Below are positions 47,018 to 56,738 of a stretch of 64,000 nt of DNA, piece after piece. Source of the DNA: Paenibacillus sp. FSL H7-0737 (GTDB taxonomy: Bacteria; Bacillota; Bacilli; Paenibacillales; Paenibacillaceae); assembly GCF_000758545.1 (NCBI RefSeq), contig NZ_CP009279.1, positions 1,116,001 through 1,180,000 on the forward strand, read 5' to 3'. The notes under the pieces were generated by a model. It saw nothing but the letters and a program-made list of their open reading frames with translations, was not told the origin of the DNA and did not search any database. Position 1 is the stretch's first letter. Each line of letters starts with the position of its first letter. The position numbers and the translations under genes are program-made.

Positions 47018-48148
47018 ATGAAATCATTTTTGCCCAATGATATTAAAGATGAGAATAGAAAAATAGTCTTCGATATTTTGCTTCAATATCCTGAACTGGC
47101 GAAAGTCGAGATCACAGAAAAAACGGCAATGAGTTTTGTTACTGTAAGCAAGATTGTTACCTTTTTTGAACAGATTGGTTTATTGACCGTCACTGGTGAA
47201 AGTCGAGAAGGATCTGGCGGCTTGGGAAGAAAGCGTACGGTTTACAGATTTAATGAAAACAGCTATACGACAATCGGAATACAGATTATTGGCAACACGA
47301 TTACAGCGGTACTTATTAATCTGCACGGCAAGATCATAGATTCGTATTCGATTGAAACAGATATTCCGTTCTATAGCCAGCAGTTCACTTCGATATTTAT
47401 AGAGATTGTAGAACATTTAAAGAGTAAAGCGAAGGAAACGGATAGTTTTGTATTGGGGATTGGTATTGGCGTTGATGGTGCGATCAATACAAGAAAGAAA
47501 ACGATCCGGATGAGAACGCATCACAATAAAGAAAACGACTTTAAGTATGAAACGATTATTGAAACTCTCAAGAACGAAGTGAACTTGCCCATTCTTCTGG
47601 AGAATGATGTGAACGCAGCGACTGTGGCGGAATTTCGGAATCTTGAAAACTCAGATCAAGCATTGACGAGTCTCGTTCATGTTGCTACAGGTGATGGGGT
47701 CGGGGGCGGCTTGATTATTAACAAAGAGCTTCACCGCGGCGTTAATGCAAGTGCGGGTGAGCTGGAGTATATGTGCTTTGATTCAGAATATAAACGGACT
47801 CCATCTTCAGTCGGTTGGCTGGAAAGCAAATTAGCTATTAAGTATTTGTTAAGCACATATGATTTGAATTCAACGAATGACGTAGAAGCTTGCATTGATT
47901 ATGTTTCGAAGAATCTGGCATTAACGATTACCAATATGATCAGCATCTTGGATATCGACCAGGTCATTATTAGCGGTAAAACGGTAGCGCTGTTTCCGGA
48001 ACGTATATTGGACCGCACGAAAAGCTATGTCGAGCAATATACGGAGTGGACTCCTCAAATTTCGGTGAGTAAGTTACATCAATCAACAGCAATCGGAGCA
48101 GCTATACTTATTCTCCAGCAAGAGATGATAAATGTCATTTCGGAGTAA
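47018..48148 (+). CDS. ROK family transcriptional regulator
   Basis: 376 residues. An N-terminal winged helix-turn-helix (about 10-60; EITEKTAMSFVTVSKIVTFFEQIGLL) is fused to a ROK sugar-sensing domain (about 85-370) with GIGIGVDGAIN, LENDVNAATVAEF and GDGVGGGLIINKELHRGVNASAGELEY. The Cys-rich zinc motif usual after the GE-L/I segment is absent. It probably represses its own operon, responding to an amino sugar or its phosphate. AGGAGGACAT precedes the ATG. Confidence 0.88.
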   Translation: MKSFLPNDIKDENRKIVFDILLQYPELAKVEITEKTAMSFVTVSKIVTFFEQIGLLTVTGESREGSGGLGRKRTVYRFNENSYTTIGIQIIGNTITAVLINLHGKIIDSYSIETDIPFYSQQFTSIFIEIVEHLKSKAKETDSFVLGIGIGVDGAINTRKKTIRMRTHHNKENDFKYETIIETLKNEVNLPILLENDVNAATVAEFRNLENSDQALTSLVHVATGDGVGGGLIINKELHRGVNASAGELEYMCFDSEYKRTPSSVGWLESKLAIKYLLSTYDLNSTNDVEACIDYVSKNLALTITNMISILDIDQVIISGKTVALFPERILDRTKSYVEQYTEWTPQISVSKLHQSTAIGAAILILQQEMINVISE

Positions 48149-48168
48149 ACAAGAAGGAAGTGAGCAAC

Positions 48169-48891
48169 ATGATCAAAATCTTTGAGAATGAAGAGGAAGT
48201 AGCAAAAGAAATTGCCAGAGAGATGAAAGATCATTTATTTACTGATCAGCATCCCGTGTTCTGCCTGGCTTCAGGGAGTACTCCACAAAAAAGCTATCAG
48301 AAATTTTCCAATGATGCGGACCTCCAATTGAAAATCAAGAGGCTTAACATCGTTAGCTTGGATGAGTGGGTTGGCATTGACAAAAGCTCTGAAGGAAGCT
48401 GCTATCAGATGTTGAATCAAGATCTGTTCTCGCAGATTTCACTGGATAGCAGACAGATTGTGTTTTTTGATGGAACATCGCCGGATATGAAGCACGAATG
48501 CTTGCGAATTGATCACTTTATCGAGCAACACCCAATTACATTCAGCTTGATGGGCGTAGGTATGAATGGGCATATCGGATTAAATGAACCGGGTAGCCCA
48601 GTAATAAATTACAGCAGTGTTGTGGAGCTGTCGGAAACAACAAAGACTGTCGCTCAAAAATATTTTCATGAGCAGACTGAATTAAAACAAGGCATTACAT
48701 TAGGTTTGGAACAGATTGCAAGTAGTAAAAGAGTGGTTGTCGTCATAACTGGAGAGCGCAAAGCTGAAATCGTGAAGGAGATTTTCACAAACTCTGACGC
48801 ACGGCTGCCTGCTCAGCAATTGCTCGGCTATGATCATATAGATTTCTTTTTAGATGCTGCAGCCGCCAAATATATGGATCAGTCATCATAG
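48169..48891 (+). CDS. Amino-sugar-6-phosphate deaminase/isomerase (NagB/AgaI family)
   Basis: 240 residues. LASGSTPQKSYQKF, VSLDEWVGIDKSSEGSCYQ and GVGMNGHIGLNEPG mark the NagB family. The LDEWVG block with a G-S/T-C after it, and QGITLGLEQIASSKRVVVVITG, look closer to galactosamine-6-phosphate deaminase/isomerase AgaI than to classical NagB (which has MDEYVG). The product would be a ketohexose-6-phosphate plus ammonia. The ATG follows AGAAGGAAGTG; a GTG nine bases earlier lies in that site. Second gene of the operon. Confidence 0.8.
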   Translation: MIKIFENEEEVAKEIAREMKDHLFTDQHPVFCLASGSTPQKSYQKFSNDADLQLKIKRLNIVSLDEWVGIDKSSEGSCYQMLNQDLFSQISLDSRQIVFFDGTSPDMKHECLRIDHFIEQHPITFSLMGVGMNGHIGLNEPGSPVINYSSVVELSETTKTVAQKYFHEQTELKQGITLGLEQIASSKRVVVVITGERKAEIVKEIFTNSDARLPAQQLLGYDHIDFFLDAAAAKYMDQSS

Positions 48892-48905
48892 TTGAGGAGC
48901 GTAAT

Positions 48906-49817
48906 ATGGGTAACTTCGTTATTGGTGTTGATATTGGAGGTACAAATATAAGGGTTGGATTAGTGAATGAGCACCTTGAACTTGTTCGGAAGGAGTCGGC
49001 ATTAACAAGAGATTTCCAAAATGCTGACGAAATTTTCAAAACCGTCAAGGAAATGACAGCGAAAGTCGATCATGAACAGCTAGCAAGCAAGATAGGTATT
49101 GTATTGCCGATTCCTTGGAATGATCAAACACAGTTTATTCGAGATATAACCAATATCCCTTGCCTAGAGAATGTTAGTATCGAAACTATCAGGGCGTTCT
49201 TTCCGAATTATGAAGTGTTTTTTGAGAATGATGTAAACGTGATCACAGTGCTTGAATCGGATCATGGAGCTGCCAAGCCGTATAATCAATCCATTTATAT
49301 AACGGTTAGTTCAGGAATTGGATGCGGTATCATACTTGATAAGAAAATTATTCAAGGAGCTCATGGATATGCGGGCGAGATCGGAAGCATGATTATTTCC
49401 GACAGCAAAAGAAACCATTCAACGTTGTATAACGGCACTTTGGAATCCCTATGCAGCGGCATTGCTCTTGAAGCGGAAAGTAAGTTTTTATATGGCATTG
49501 ATGCCACGTCGAGTTTGTTATTTGAAAGATATCATATGGGAGATCGGCAAGCGATTGAAGTGATCGACAGGTGGGTTGAGTACTTTTCCAACGCAATTGT
49601 TTCTTTGATGCAAACAATTGATCCAAATATTTTTGTTATCGGAGGAGCGGTCATTCATCACAACCAGTGGTTGATTGATAGAGTGATAGAAAGCGCTAAA
49701 AAGAAAGTCCTTCCACATTTAAAAGAGAACATTAAAATCGTGTTGACTGAATTTGGACCTGACGCCGGAATTATTGGTGCTGGCTATAACGTATATAAAA
49801 AGGAAAAAGGAGCTTGA
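48906..49817 (+). CDS. ROK family sugar kinase
   Basis: 303 residues. ATP-binding start VIGVDIGGTNIRVGLVNE, the catalytic region FFENDVNVITVLESDHG and HGYAGEIGSMII are present. Like the regulator it lacks the CxCGxxGC zinc cluster found in most ROK glucokinases and NagK. Likely to phosphorylate an amino sugar released by the GH4 enzyme at O6, giving substrate for the deaminase. Its stop lies six bases before the GH4 ATG. Confidence 0.82.
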   Translation: MGNFVIGVDIGGTNIRVGLVNEHLELVRKESALTRDFQNADEIFKTVKEMTAKVDHEQLASKIGIVLPIPWNDQTQFIRDITNIPCLENVSIETIRAFFPNYEVFFENDVNVITVLESDHGAAKPYNQSIYITVSSGIGCGIILDKKIIQGAHGYAGEIGSMIISDSKRNHSTLYNGTLESLCSGIALEAESKFLYGIDATSSLLFERYHMGDRQAIEVIDRWVEYFSNAIVSLMQTIDPNIFVIGGAVIHHNQWLIDRVIESAKKKVLPHLKENIKIVLTEFGPDAGIIGAGYNVYKKEKGA

Positions 49818-49822
49818 AGACA

Positions 49823-51208
49823 ATGAAAAAGTTGAAGGTTGCGTTAATCGGAGCAGGAAGTGTTTCCTTTGGGCTAGGAGCACTTCAAGATATGGTGTTG
49901 TCAGAACGTTTAAAAAATCAAGTAGAGCTCGAAATCGCGCTTATGGACATTGTAGAAGAAAATGTGAATAGAACATACAAGTATGCAACCGAAATGTTCA
50001 CGGCATTTTCTCATCCTGCGAAGATTTGGCAAACGACGAATTTGGAAGATGCATTAAGAGATGCTGACTTCTCCATCGTTGCGATTGAGGTAGAGAGATA
50101 TCACTACTGGTCACAAGACTTCCATATCCCACGGCGTTACGGCAGCAAGCAGCTATATGGTGAGAACGGCGGTCCAGGATCAATGTTCCACACTTTGAGA
50201 AATCTAGGTCCGATGTTGGAAATTGCAAAGACAATGGAGAAGGTGTGTCCGAATGCTTGGCTAATCAATTACACGAATCCGGAAGCAAAGCTAGTGGAAG
50301 CCATTTCCAAATTAACTTCAATCAAAGTGGTGGGCTTGTGCCATGGTTTAGACATGGGTATTCATCAGCTAGCTGAATTTCTGGAGATGGATAGTAAAGA
50401 TATTGCGATTGAAGGCGGCGGATTGAACCACTTTGGCTTCTTCACGAAGATATGGAACAAGAACACGGGAGAAGATTTATATCCTCTATTCCACGAGAAA
50501 GAAAAGCTAGCTAACCGTTTGGCACATTTCGATCATATTGGATTATCCAGAACGTTGTACCATACGTACGGATACTATCCTTACCCAGGTACTAACCATT
50601 GCGGTGAGTATATTTCTTGGGCAGAAGATTTCTATGCTGGACTACCCCTGCAGTTCCGTTACGATCCAATAAGTGAGCAGCTGTGGAAGAAAGATTCTAG
50701 AACACCTGAATTTGTATACTGTGCAAGTGGCAGTACTTTAGATAAAGGCTTGTTCGAGAAAACAATGAACCAAGAGCTCTGGATAGAGCAAGCTTATACG
50801 TTCGATAAAGAAAAGGTTCAAATTAGTAATGAATATGCAGTGCCAATTATTGAAGCGATCTTCTTCGAAGATGAAATCGAGTTGAATGCTGTTAATATGC
50901 AAAACAATGGCGCTATTAAAGGACTTCCAGATGATATGGTCGTTGAAACACAAGCGATCGTTAACAAAAATGGTATCGAATTTAAGTCAATGACGGTTGA
51001 ACTGCCAACTGCCATTATCGGAACGATCCATATCCAAGGTACAATCCATAAGCTGTTACTTGAGGCGTTTGTTGAAGAGTCGAGAACAAAATTGCTGCAA
51101 GCGATTCTGCTTGATCCGCAAGCTCCAACCTATTATCAAGCTTGTGCGATGATCGATGAGATGTGTGAGCTGCAAAAAGAATTGCTGCCAAAGCTTGAGT
51201 GGAATTAG
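49823..51208 (+). CDS. Glycoside hydrolase family 4 protein
   Basis: 461 residues. GH4 enzymes use NAD+ and a divalent metal and act by oxidation-elimination. The Rossmann motif LIGAGSVSFGLG is at the start; YTNPEAKLVEA and the metal-site segment GLCHGLDMG follow. The active-site tetrapeptide is CHGL. This differs from the CNVP/CDMP of 6-phospho-glucosidases, so it is probably not a ChbF-type enzyme and should act on an unphosphorylated alpha-linked sugar or uronide. The ATG is used because AAGGAG lies ten bases upstream; the in-frame TTG at 49814 is too close. Confidence 0.85.
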   Translation: MKKLKVALIGAGSVSFGLGALQDMVLSERLKNQVELEIALMDIVEENVNRTYKYATEMFTAFSHPAKIWQTTNLEDALRDADFSIVAIEVERYHYWSQDFHIPRRYGSKQLYGENGGPGSMFHTLRNLGPMLEIAKTMEKVCPNAWLINYTNPEAKLVEAISKLTSIKVVGLCHGLDMGIHQLAEFLEMDSKDIAIEGGGLNHFGFFTKIWNKNTGEDLYPLFHEKEKLANRLAHFDHIGLSRTLYHTYGYYPYPGTNHCGEYISWAEDFYAGLPLQFRYDPISEQLWKKDSRTPEFVYCASGSTLDKGLFEKTMNQELWIEQAYTFDKEKVQISNEYAVPIIEAIFFEDEIELNAVNMQNNGAIKGLPDDMVVETQAIVNKNGIEFKSMTVELPTAIIGTIHIQGTIHKLLLEAFVEESRTKLLQAILLDPQAPTYYQACAMIDEMCELQKELLPKLEWN

Positions 51209-51220
51209 GTTATCTTTAAT

Positions 51221-51269
51221 AAAAAAGGCCTCCGTCTGATGAAATTCAGAACTGAGGCCATTATTTTTT
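51221..51269. terminator. Terminator between GH4 gene and dus
   Basis: AAAAAAGGCCTC...CTGA pairs with TCAG...GAGGCC, followed by ATTATTTTTT. It works for the two convergent genes. Confidence 0.8.
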
Positions 51270-51277
51270 ATTACGAA

Positions 51278-52261
51278 TTACTCTAATTCTTTATCTAAGA
51301 AAGGTTGCACCAATCGCCGCACCTCATCGGTTGAATTCGTCTCCATCAATTGATTTCTTAGTTCGTCGGCACCATCAAATCCACGAATATAGATTTTGAA
51401 GAAGCTCCGAAGTGGATTAAATAGACGTGGTTCATGTTCTTTTGAATATTTATCGTGAAGATCTAAATGAAAAAGTAGTAAATGAAGAAGTTCCTCCACA
51501 CTATGTTCTTTAGATTCTAGTTCAAACGCGTATGGATTCTTGAAAATACCTCGGCCAATCATGACACCATCCACGCCGTATTGTTCGACTAATTTCAAGC
51601 CTGTTGCACGGTCAGGAATATCTCCGTTAATCGTTAACAACGTATTTGGAGCAATTTCATCGCGTAATTGTTTGATTTCAGGGATAAGCTCCCAGTGTGC
51701 ATCTACTTTACTCATCTCTTTTTTTGTACGAAGGTGAATGGAAAGATTCGCAATATCTTGTTTGAATATATGTGTTAGCCACTCGCGCCACTCATCAATT
51801 TCACTATAACCCAATCTTGTTTTGACACTAACTGGTAAGCCACCTGCTTTAGTCGCTTTAATAATTTCTGCTGCCACTTCAGGATGTCGAATTAATCCAG
51901 CACCTTTTCCATTGGTTGCGACGTTTTTTACTGGGCATCCCATGTTTATATCGATACCACGAAAACCAAGCTTTTTCATATCCATGCTCATTCGTTCAAA
52001 ATACTCTGGGTTATTGCCCCAAATATGAGCGACCATCGGTTGTTCATCTTCCGTGAACTTTAATCGAGTAAGCACACTTTCTTTTACTTTTACTTTAGGG
52101 TGACAGTAATATTCTGTATTTGCGAATTCCGTGAAAAACACATCCGGTTTTGCAGCTGCACTAACCACGTGACGAAATACAACATCTGTGACATCTTCCA
52201 TAGGTGCCAATATAAAAAACGGCTTTGGTAAATCAAGCCAAAAATTTTGTTCGTTACTCAT
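51278..52261 (-). CDS. dus: tRNA-dihydrouridine synthase (copy 1)
   Basis: 327 residues. An FMN-binding TIM barrel with [31 protein letters not shown] (catalytic Cys in GCP), [25 protein letters not shown] and [15 protein letters not shown]. It reduces uridine in the tRNA D-loop. GAAGGAGAA precedes the ATG. A second, closely similar gene lies at 60286-61263; the two bracket the ABC importer region. Confidence 0.92.
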   Translation of the reverse strand: MSNEQNFWLDLPKPFFILAPMEDVTDVVFRHVVSAAAKPDVFFTEFANTEYYCHPKVKVKESVLTRLKFTEDEQPMVAHIWGNNPEYFERMSMDMKKLGFRGIDINMGCPVKNVATNGKGAGLIRHPEVAAEIIKATKAGGLPVSVKTRLGYSEIDEWREWLTHIFKQDIANLSIHLRTKKEMSKVDAHWELIPEIKQLRDEIAPNTLLTINGDIPDRATGLKLVEQYGVDGVMIGRGIFKNPYAFELESKEHSVEELLHLLLFHLDLHDKYSKEHEPRLFNPLRSFFKIYIRGFDGADELRNQLMETNSTDEVRRLVQPFLDKELE

Positions 52262-52305
52262 TAAGTTCTCCTTCTTTTACAACATTTTGCCCATCATACA
52301 TAGTA

Positions 52306-54582
52306 TCATTTTTTTTCGCTTGCTGCACAAAATTGTAGAGGGTCTCTTTTTTTTCTATAATCGCTCGGGGTTATACCAGTACTATTCTTAAATAAACGAT
52401 AAAAATACGAACTACTAGTAAATCCAGTTTTTTCTGCGATATCAACAATGGTACATTCAGAGGTCTTCAGTAGCTCTTTGGCTTTATTCAACCGCATTTC
52501 ACTAATTATATCGGGTAGTGCTTTTGTAGTTAATTGTTTATATAACCGGCTCAAATAGATTGGAGACATCGAGAGCTCGTCTGCAATTGAATTTATGCAC
52601 AGGTTGGAATTGCTATAATCTCGCTCAATAATTTGATGTACTTTTCTAATGAGATCTTCTTGTTTTGTACTTCTTTTCTCTTCGAGTTTTTCACTTATTT
52701 CTTCAAATATCTTGAAATATGGAGTGTTGATTTCTTCCATGGTTTCAACATGATTTGGTAGTAAGAACGTTGTATCGAATTCGGGTAATGTTAAAATCGC
52801 ATTGTTCTTTTTTAATGTTCGCAAGACGTTATTAACAGTAAGTGCTAAATGCGATACGACAAGTTGAACAACGGTAAAAGAATATTCTGATATTTCTCCT
52901 ACGATATCAATATAGATGCTCCGTGCCTTTTCCGCATTTCCTGACATCAAGGATTCAATGAACTGTTTTTCTTTGTGAACTGGAAACATATATTCTTTGG
53001 TTTTTAAGTTCATAATGTCAACCGAAAAGAGGATGCTACCGTATCCTTTGAATAATCGATGGTAAGAAGCCTCAAGTACTTGCTTGTAGACTAAGATGCA
53101 TTGCTCAATGGATTCCTTCACAGGACTAAAGGTAATCGTGATGGATAATTTTAAATGTTTGGCGATTGACAATTGCATAAGCTCTGCCATTTCAATCAAC
53201 GAATCCCATTCCGTTATATAAAGCGGATCATGAAAGTTTAGCAAAAGTAAAAGACTATCATCCCCCATATCAATGGCTTCGACTTGAAAGATCGGTGAAG
53301 AAATTTCTGTACAAATGTTCATTATGGCATATTTGAGCAATTTTATATCTTCTTTGTATTTCTCGAGGACTGTGGGGAATTGATCGATCCTTATCAAAAC
53401 AATCAGTGATTTATTATTAACCATAAGCTCTGAATTGAAGTAATGTAATTTCTGTTGTAACACCTCAGCATTATTCGTTTCTCTACCTAAAATCGTATTT
53501 CTAAGGAAATCCTGCTTGAGAATATGTTGATGGTTACGTCTTTCTGTTTCCAGGGTTTTGAACTTGCGTATGACTTTGTCAATCGGGCGATATACGCTAT
53601 GGGATAAAGTTAACGAAATCAACAATCCTAAGAGAAGAATGCCAATACAGATAAATAATATTCGATACCTCATTTCATTTATTTCTTGAGTGATATTGCT
53701 ATAAGGGGTAATCCGAACATATTTCCAGCCTAATGAATCGGGTGTAGTAAACGTTATTAAAGATTTAACTCCATCCACAGTGTCTACAAAATATGTAGAT
53801 TCTGAAGTATCCTGAATAATTTTCTGTATATAGGTTTTATCAGATATATCAGTTAGCATCTCTTGCTTATCACTACTGGAATATAATATTCCATCCTGAT
53901 TAATGATAAACGTGTTATTCTCCGAGATCTCTTTCTCCGACTGATCCATTCGCAGGCCTAACCATGATGCCGAGATATTGACAACAACAGCTGTATTTAA
54001 ATCTTTATTATCATCAATGACGCTATAACATAAGTAAGTGTAGCTTGATACTGGAGTGGTCTGAACCGAACCGATGTTATAGGTTCTGGGAATCGGTTGA
54101 AAGGGGCGATGTTCTTTGAATTTCATAAAAAGGTCTAGAATTCCATCATCATCCAGTTCGGACTTCGGTTGAATTCCGCTTCGTGAATTATTGGAACTAA
54201 TATAGAACTGATTGGATTTCGCATTATATACATAAATGGATTCAATGAATGGTAAGGATGCGCGATAGTTATCAAGTTGTTGCTGTGCAAAAATGACATC
54301 ATAGATATTCAAGTCCGCATAATACAACAACTTAGATACCGCAGAATCATAGTAAATCTGGGAGGACAGTGAGGTAACAGTCTCTGTCATAGTAGATAAT
54401 TGCGTTTTAATTTGATTTAGACTATTTGAATCGGAACGATAAACTTGTTTAAGTGCGATGCTTGTAAAGTTCATATAAAGAATAGTTGAAGTTATCAAAA
54501 GGGTAATAACAACACATCCAATAGAGCCAAGGAGTATTCGGCTGTAAACTTTTTTATGCTCTTTAGACCAATGTTTTATCAT
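52306..54582 (-). CDS. Membrane-bound AraC family regulator (YesS-like)
   Basis: 758 residues. A transmembrane helix (about 14-34) and an outside sensor region (about 35-295, Cache-like) are followed by a second helix (about 300-320) and a short HAMP-like linker. The C-terminal AraC DNA-binding domain (about 655-750) has ADELSMSPIYLSRLYKQ and IAEKTGFTSSSYFYRLFKNSTGITPSDYR. Such proteins sense extracellular sugars or binding-protein complexes and activate adjacent ABC importers. It is divergent from that importer, which is the likely target. Confidence 0.9.
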   Translation of the reverse strand: MIKHWSKEHKKVYSRILLGSIGCVVITLLITSTILYMNFTSIALKQVYRSDSNSLNQIKTQLSTMTETVTSLSSQIYYDSAVSKLLYYADLNIYDVIFAQQQLDNYRASLPFIESIYVYNAKSNQFYISSNNSRSGIQPKSELDDDGILDLFMKFKEHRPFQPIPRTYNIGSVQTTPVSSYTYLCYSVIDDNKDLNTAVVVNISASWLGLRMDQSEKEISENNTFIINQDGILYSSSDKQEMLTDISDKTYIQKIIQDTSESTYFVDTVDGVKSLITFTTPDSLGWKYVRITPYSNITQEINEMRYRILFICIGILLLGLLISLTLSHSVYRPIDKVIRKFKTLETERRNHQHILKQDFLRNTILGRETNNAEVLQQKLHYFNSELMVNNKSLIVLIRIDQFPTVLEKYKEDIKLLKYAIMNICTEISSPIFQVEAIDMGDDSLLLLLNFHDPLYITEWDSLIEMAELMQLSIAKHLKLSITITFSPVKESIEQCILVYKQVLEASYHRLFKGYGSILFSVDIMNLKTKEYMFPVHKEKQFIESLMSGNAEKARSIYIDIVGEISEYSFTVVQLVVSHLALTVNNVLRTLKKNNAILTLPEFDTTFLLPNHVETMEEINTPYFKIFEEISEKLEEKRSTKQEDLIRKVHQIIERDYSNSNLCINSIADELSMSPIYLSRLYKQLTTKALPDIISEMRLNKAKELLKTSECTIVDIAEKTGFTSSSYFYRLFKNSTGITPSDYRKKRDPLQFCAASEKK

Positions 54583-54611
54583 TTGTTGAAACCCCTTTCA
54601 TCGCTGGTCTG

Positions 54612-54640
54612 AGTATAAATCATCAGTCTGGTGCTTTCAA
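54612..54640 (-). promoter_or_regulatory. sigma-A promoter of the AraC regulator gene
   Basis: Read on the minus strand, TTGAAA and TATACT are spaced by 17 bases and lie about 30-58 bases before the start codon. Confidence 0.7.
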
Positions 54641-54681
54641 TCAAATTTATAAATCCAGCAGCCGAAATTAGGTTAAATGTA

Positions 54682-54693
54682 GTGAATATTCAC
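54682..54693. promoter_or_regulatory. Perfect palindrome between araC and ABC importer genes
   Basis: GTGAATATTCAC is fully symmetrical and lies upstream of both divergent genes. It shares the half-site GTGAA with the palindrome in the ROK promoter. It may bind either the ROK repressor or the AraC protein. The rest of 54583-54831 is A/T-rich with no gene. Confidence 0.4.
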
Positions 54694-54831
54694 AAAAGTA
54701 CAGAAATTTCATACTTCACAAATACCGAGATTACAGCAATGTGTATCATTGTACAGTATATTATCGAATCCGCTTCTTCTATGATTTGGAAGTAAGATTC
54801 ACGAGCAATTCTATTCAGGAGGAGGTCAGTC

Positions 54832-55755
54832 ATGTTTAAGAAGAAAGGTTTTTTTTATGAATTAAATAAGAATAAAATCATGTTTTTGATGATAGCACCG
54901 ACACTGCTTTTTTTCTTAATAAATTCTTATGCTCCAATGGTCGGCATCTATTATGCATTCACAAGTTATGATTTTGCAGGTGGTTTATTTGGAAGTCCGT
55001 TTGTAGGATTAGACAATTTTAAATTTTTAACGCAATCTGGAATTCTGTTGAAGTTGACAATCAATACGCTTGGATACAACGTGGTTTTTATCATATTAGG
55101 TAACGCGGTATCTATAGGGGCAGCAATCCTATTAAGTGAAGTCCGAGGGAAGCTATTTAAAAAGTTATCACAATCCATTATGTTTCTACCCTACTTCGTT
55201 TCGTTTGTTCTGATTAGTGTTTTAGCGTTTAACATGTTTAATGCTGATTCTGGTTTTGTTAATCAGTTACTCAAATCGTTCGGATTGGATCCAGTAGACA
55301 TATACAATACACCATGGCTCTGGCCATTTCTGATTACAGCATTTTATTTATGGAAGAACCTGGGTTATTCCATGGTCATTTATCTTGCATCCATCATGGG
55401 AATTAGCGATGAGTATTACGAAGCTGCCAAAATTGATGGTGCAAATATTTTTCAGCGAATCTGGTATATTACCATACCTATGCTGAAGTCAACATTTATC
55501 ATTCTGCTCTTATTTGCACTCGGAAGCATTATGAAAGGTCAATTCGATCTGTTCTATCAGCTTGTCGGGAACAACGGAGTGCTCTTCAACGTTACGGATA
55601 TTGTAGATACTTACGTTTATCGATCTTTGAAAGTTAATTTTGATATTGGTATGGCAACTGCTGCTGGTTTGTATCAGTCTATCTTCGGATTTGTAATGAT
55701 TATGACAGTGAATTATATCATCAAGAAAATTAATGATGACTACGCATTGTTCTAA
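54832..55755 (+). CDS. Sugar ABC transporter permease (LplB-like)
   Basis: 307 residues, six transmembrane helices. The EAA motif EYYEAAKIDGANIFQRIWYITIPMLK is at about 200-225. The sequence FFLINSYAPMVGIYYAFTSYDF near the start is typical of LplB/polysaccharide ABC permeases. AGGAGGAGG precedes the ATG. Partner of the next gene; no ATPase gene is present, as is common where a shared MsmX-type ATPase is used. Confidence 0.92.
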   Translation: MFKKKGFFYELNKNKIMFLMIAPTLLFFLINSYAPMVGIYYAFTSYDFAGGLFGSPFVGLDNFKFLTQSGILLKLTINTLGYNVVFIILGNAVSIGAAILLSEVRGKLFKKLSQSIMFLPYFVSFVLISVLAFNMFNADSGFVNQLLKSFGLDPVDIYNTPWLWPFLITAFYLWKNLGYSMVIYLASIMGISDEYYEAAKIDGANIFQRIWYITIPMLKSTFIILLLFALGSIMKGQFDLFYQLVGNNGVLFNVTDIVDTYVYRSLKVNFDIGMATAAGLYQSIFGFVMIMTVNYIIKKINDDYALF

Positions 55756-55775
55756 AGTAGGGAGGAGGGATTACA

Positions 55776-56666
55776 TTGGATGACAACATTCTAAGTTCTA
55801 GAGTTTTCCGCATGATGGCTTACCTGATTATTATGATTTTTTCTTTGCTCTGTCTCTTTCCTTTCCTTCTGATCATTTCAGGCTCATTGACAGCCAATGA
55901 ATCCATTATTCGCGACGGTTTTCACTTGATTCCTAAAGTGTTCTCGCTGGAAGGTTATGAAATGGTATTTATCTTTCCAACTCAGCTAATCAAGGCTTAT
56001 GGTGTAACGATTTTTGTAACTGTGATTGGAACGTTGGTGGGATTGTTTCTTATTACGATGGCGGGTTACGTTCTGCAGAGGAAAGATTTCAAGTATCGCA
56101 ATCATTTGTCCTTCTTCATTTATTTCACAACGCTGTTTGGAGGGGGGCTTGTGCCCTGGTACATCATGCTGACTACATACTTTGGGCTGGCAGACACCTA
56201 TGCCGTACTGATATTACCTGGTCTTATGACACCTTTTCTCATTATTTTAATGAAAAACTTTATCAAATCTGCGATTCCGGAAGAATTATTCGAATCGGCC
56301 AAAATCGATGGCGCGAACGACTTTAGGATCTACTACAGTATCGTGCTGAAGCTTGCTATGCCTGGCATAGCGACTGTCGGTCTGTTCCTTGCTCTGACGT
56401 ACTGGAACGACTGGTTCATGTCTTCTTTGTTCATTAATGACGTTAGCATGTATCAGCTTCAATACTACTTGTATAACACGATCAATACCATGATGTTCGT
56501 TTCTCAAATGGCCACTGGAACCGGTGTAACCCTAGGGCGTGACATTCCGACAGAGTCGACCAAGATGGCAATGGCGATCGTCGTTACTGGACCCATTATT
56601 TTCTTATATCCGTTTGTGCAGCGATATTTTGTGAAGGGATTAACGATTGGTGCAGTGAAGGGTTAG
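55776..56666 (+). CDS. Carbohydrate ABC transporter permease (YtcP-like)
   Basis: 296 residues, six transmembrane helices. The EAA motif is EELFESAKIDGANDFRIYYSIVLKLAMPG. FPFLLIISGSLTANESI and the C-terminal YPFVQRYFVKGLTIGAVKG are family signatures. The start is a TTG with GGGAGGAGGG upstream. It follows the first permease by 20 bases. Confidence 0.92.
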   Translation: MDDNILSSRVFRMMAYLIIMIFSLLCLFPFLLIISGSLTANESIIRDGFHLIPKVFSLEGYEMVFIFPTQLIKAYGVTIFVTVIGTLVGLFLITMAGYVLQRKDFKYRNHLSFFIYFTTLFGGGLVPWYIMLTTYFGLADTYAVLILPGLMTPFLIILMKNFIKSAIPEELFESAKIDGANDFRIYYSIVLKLAMPGIATVGLFLALTYWNDWFMSSLFINDVSMYQLQYYLYNTINTMMFVSQMATGTGVTLGRDIPTESTKMAMAIVVTGPIIFLYPFVQRYFVKGLTIGAVKG

Positions 56667-56738
56667 TACCGAAAGCAAACGAAGGGAACTCGTATGCGAT
56701 CGGCTGACATAGATCATTTAATTAAGGGGAGGGTTAGT

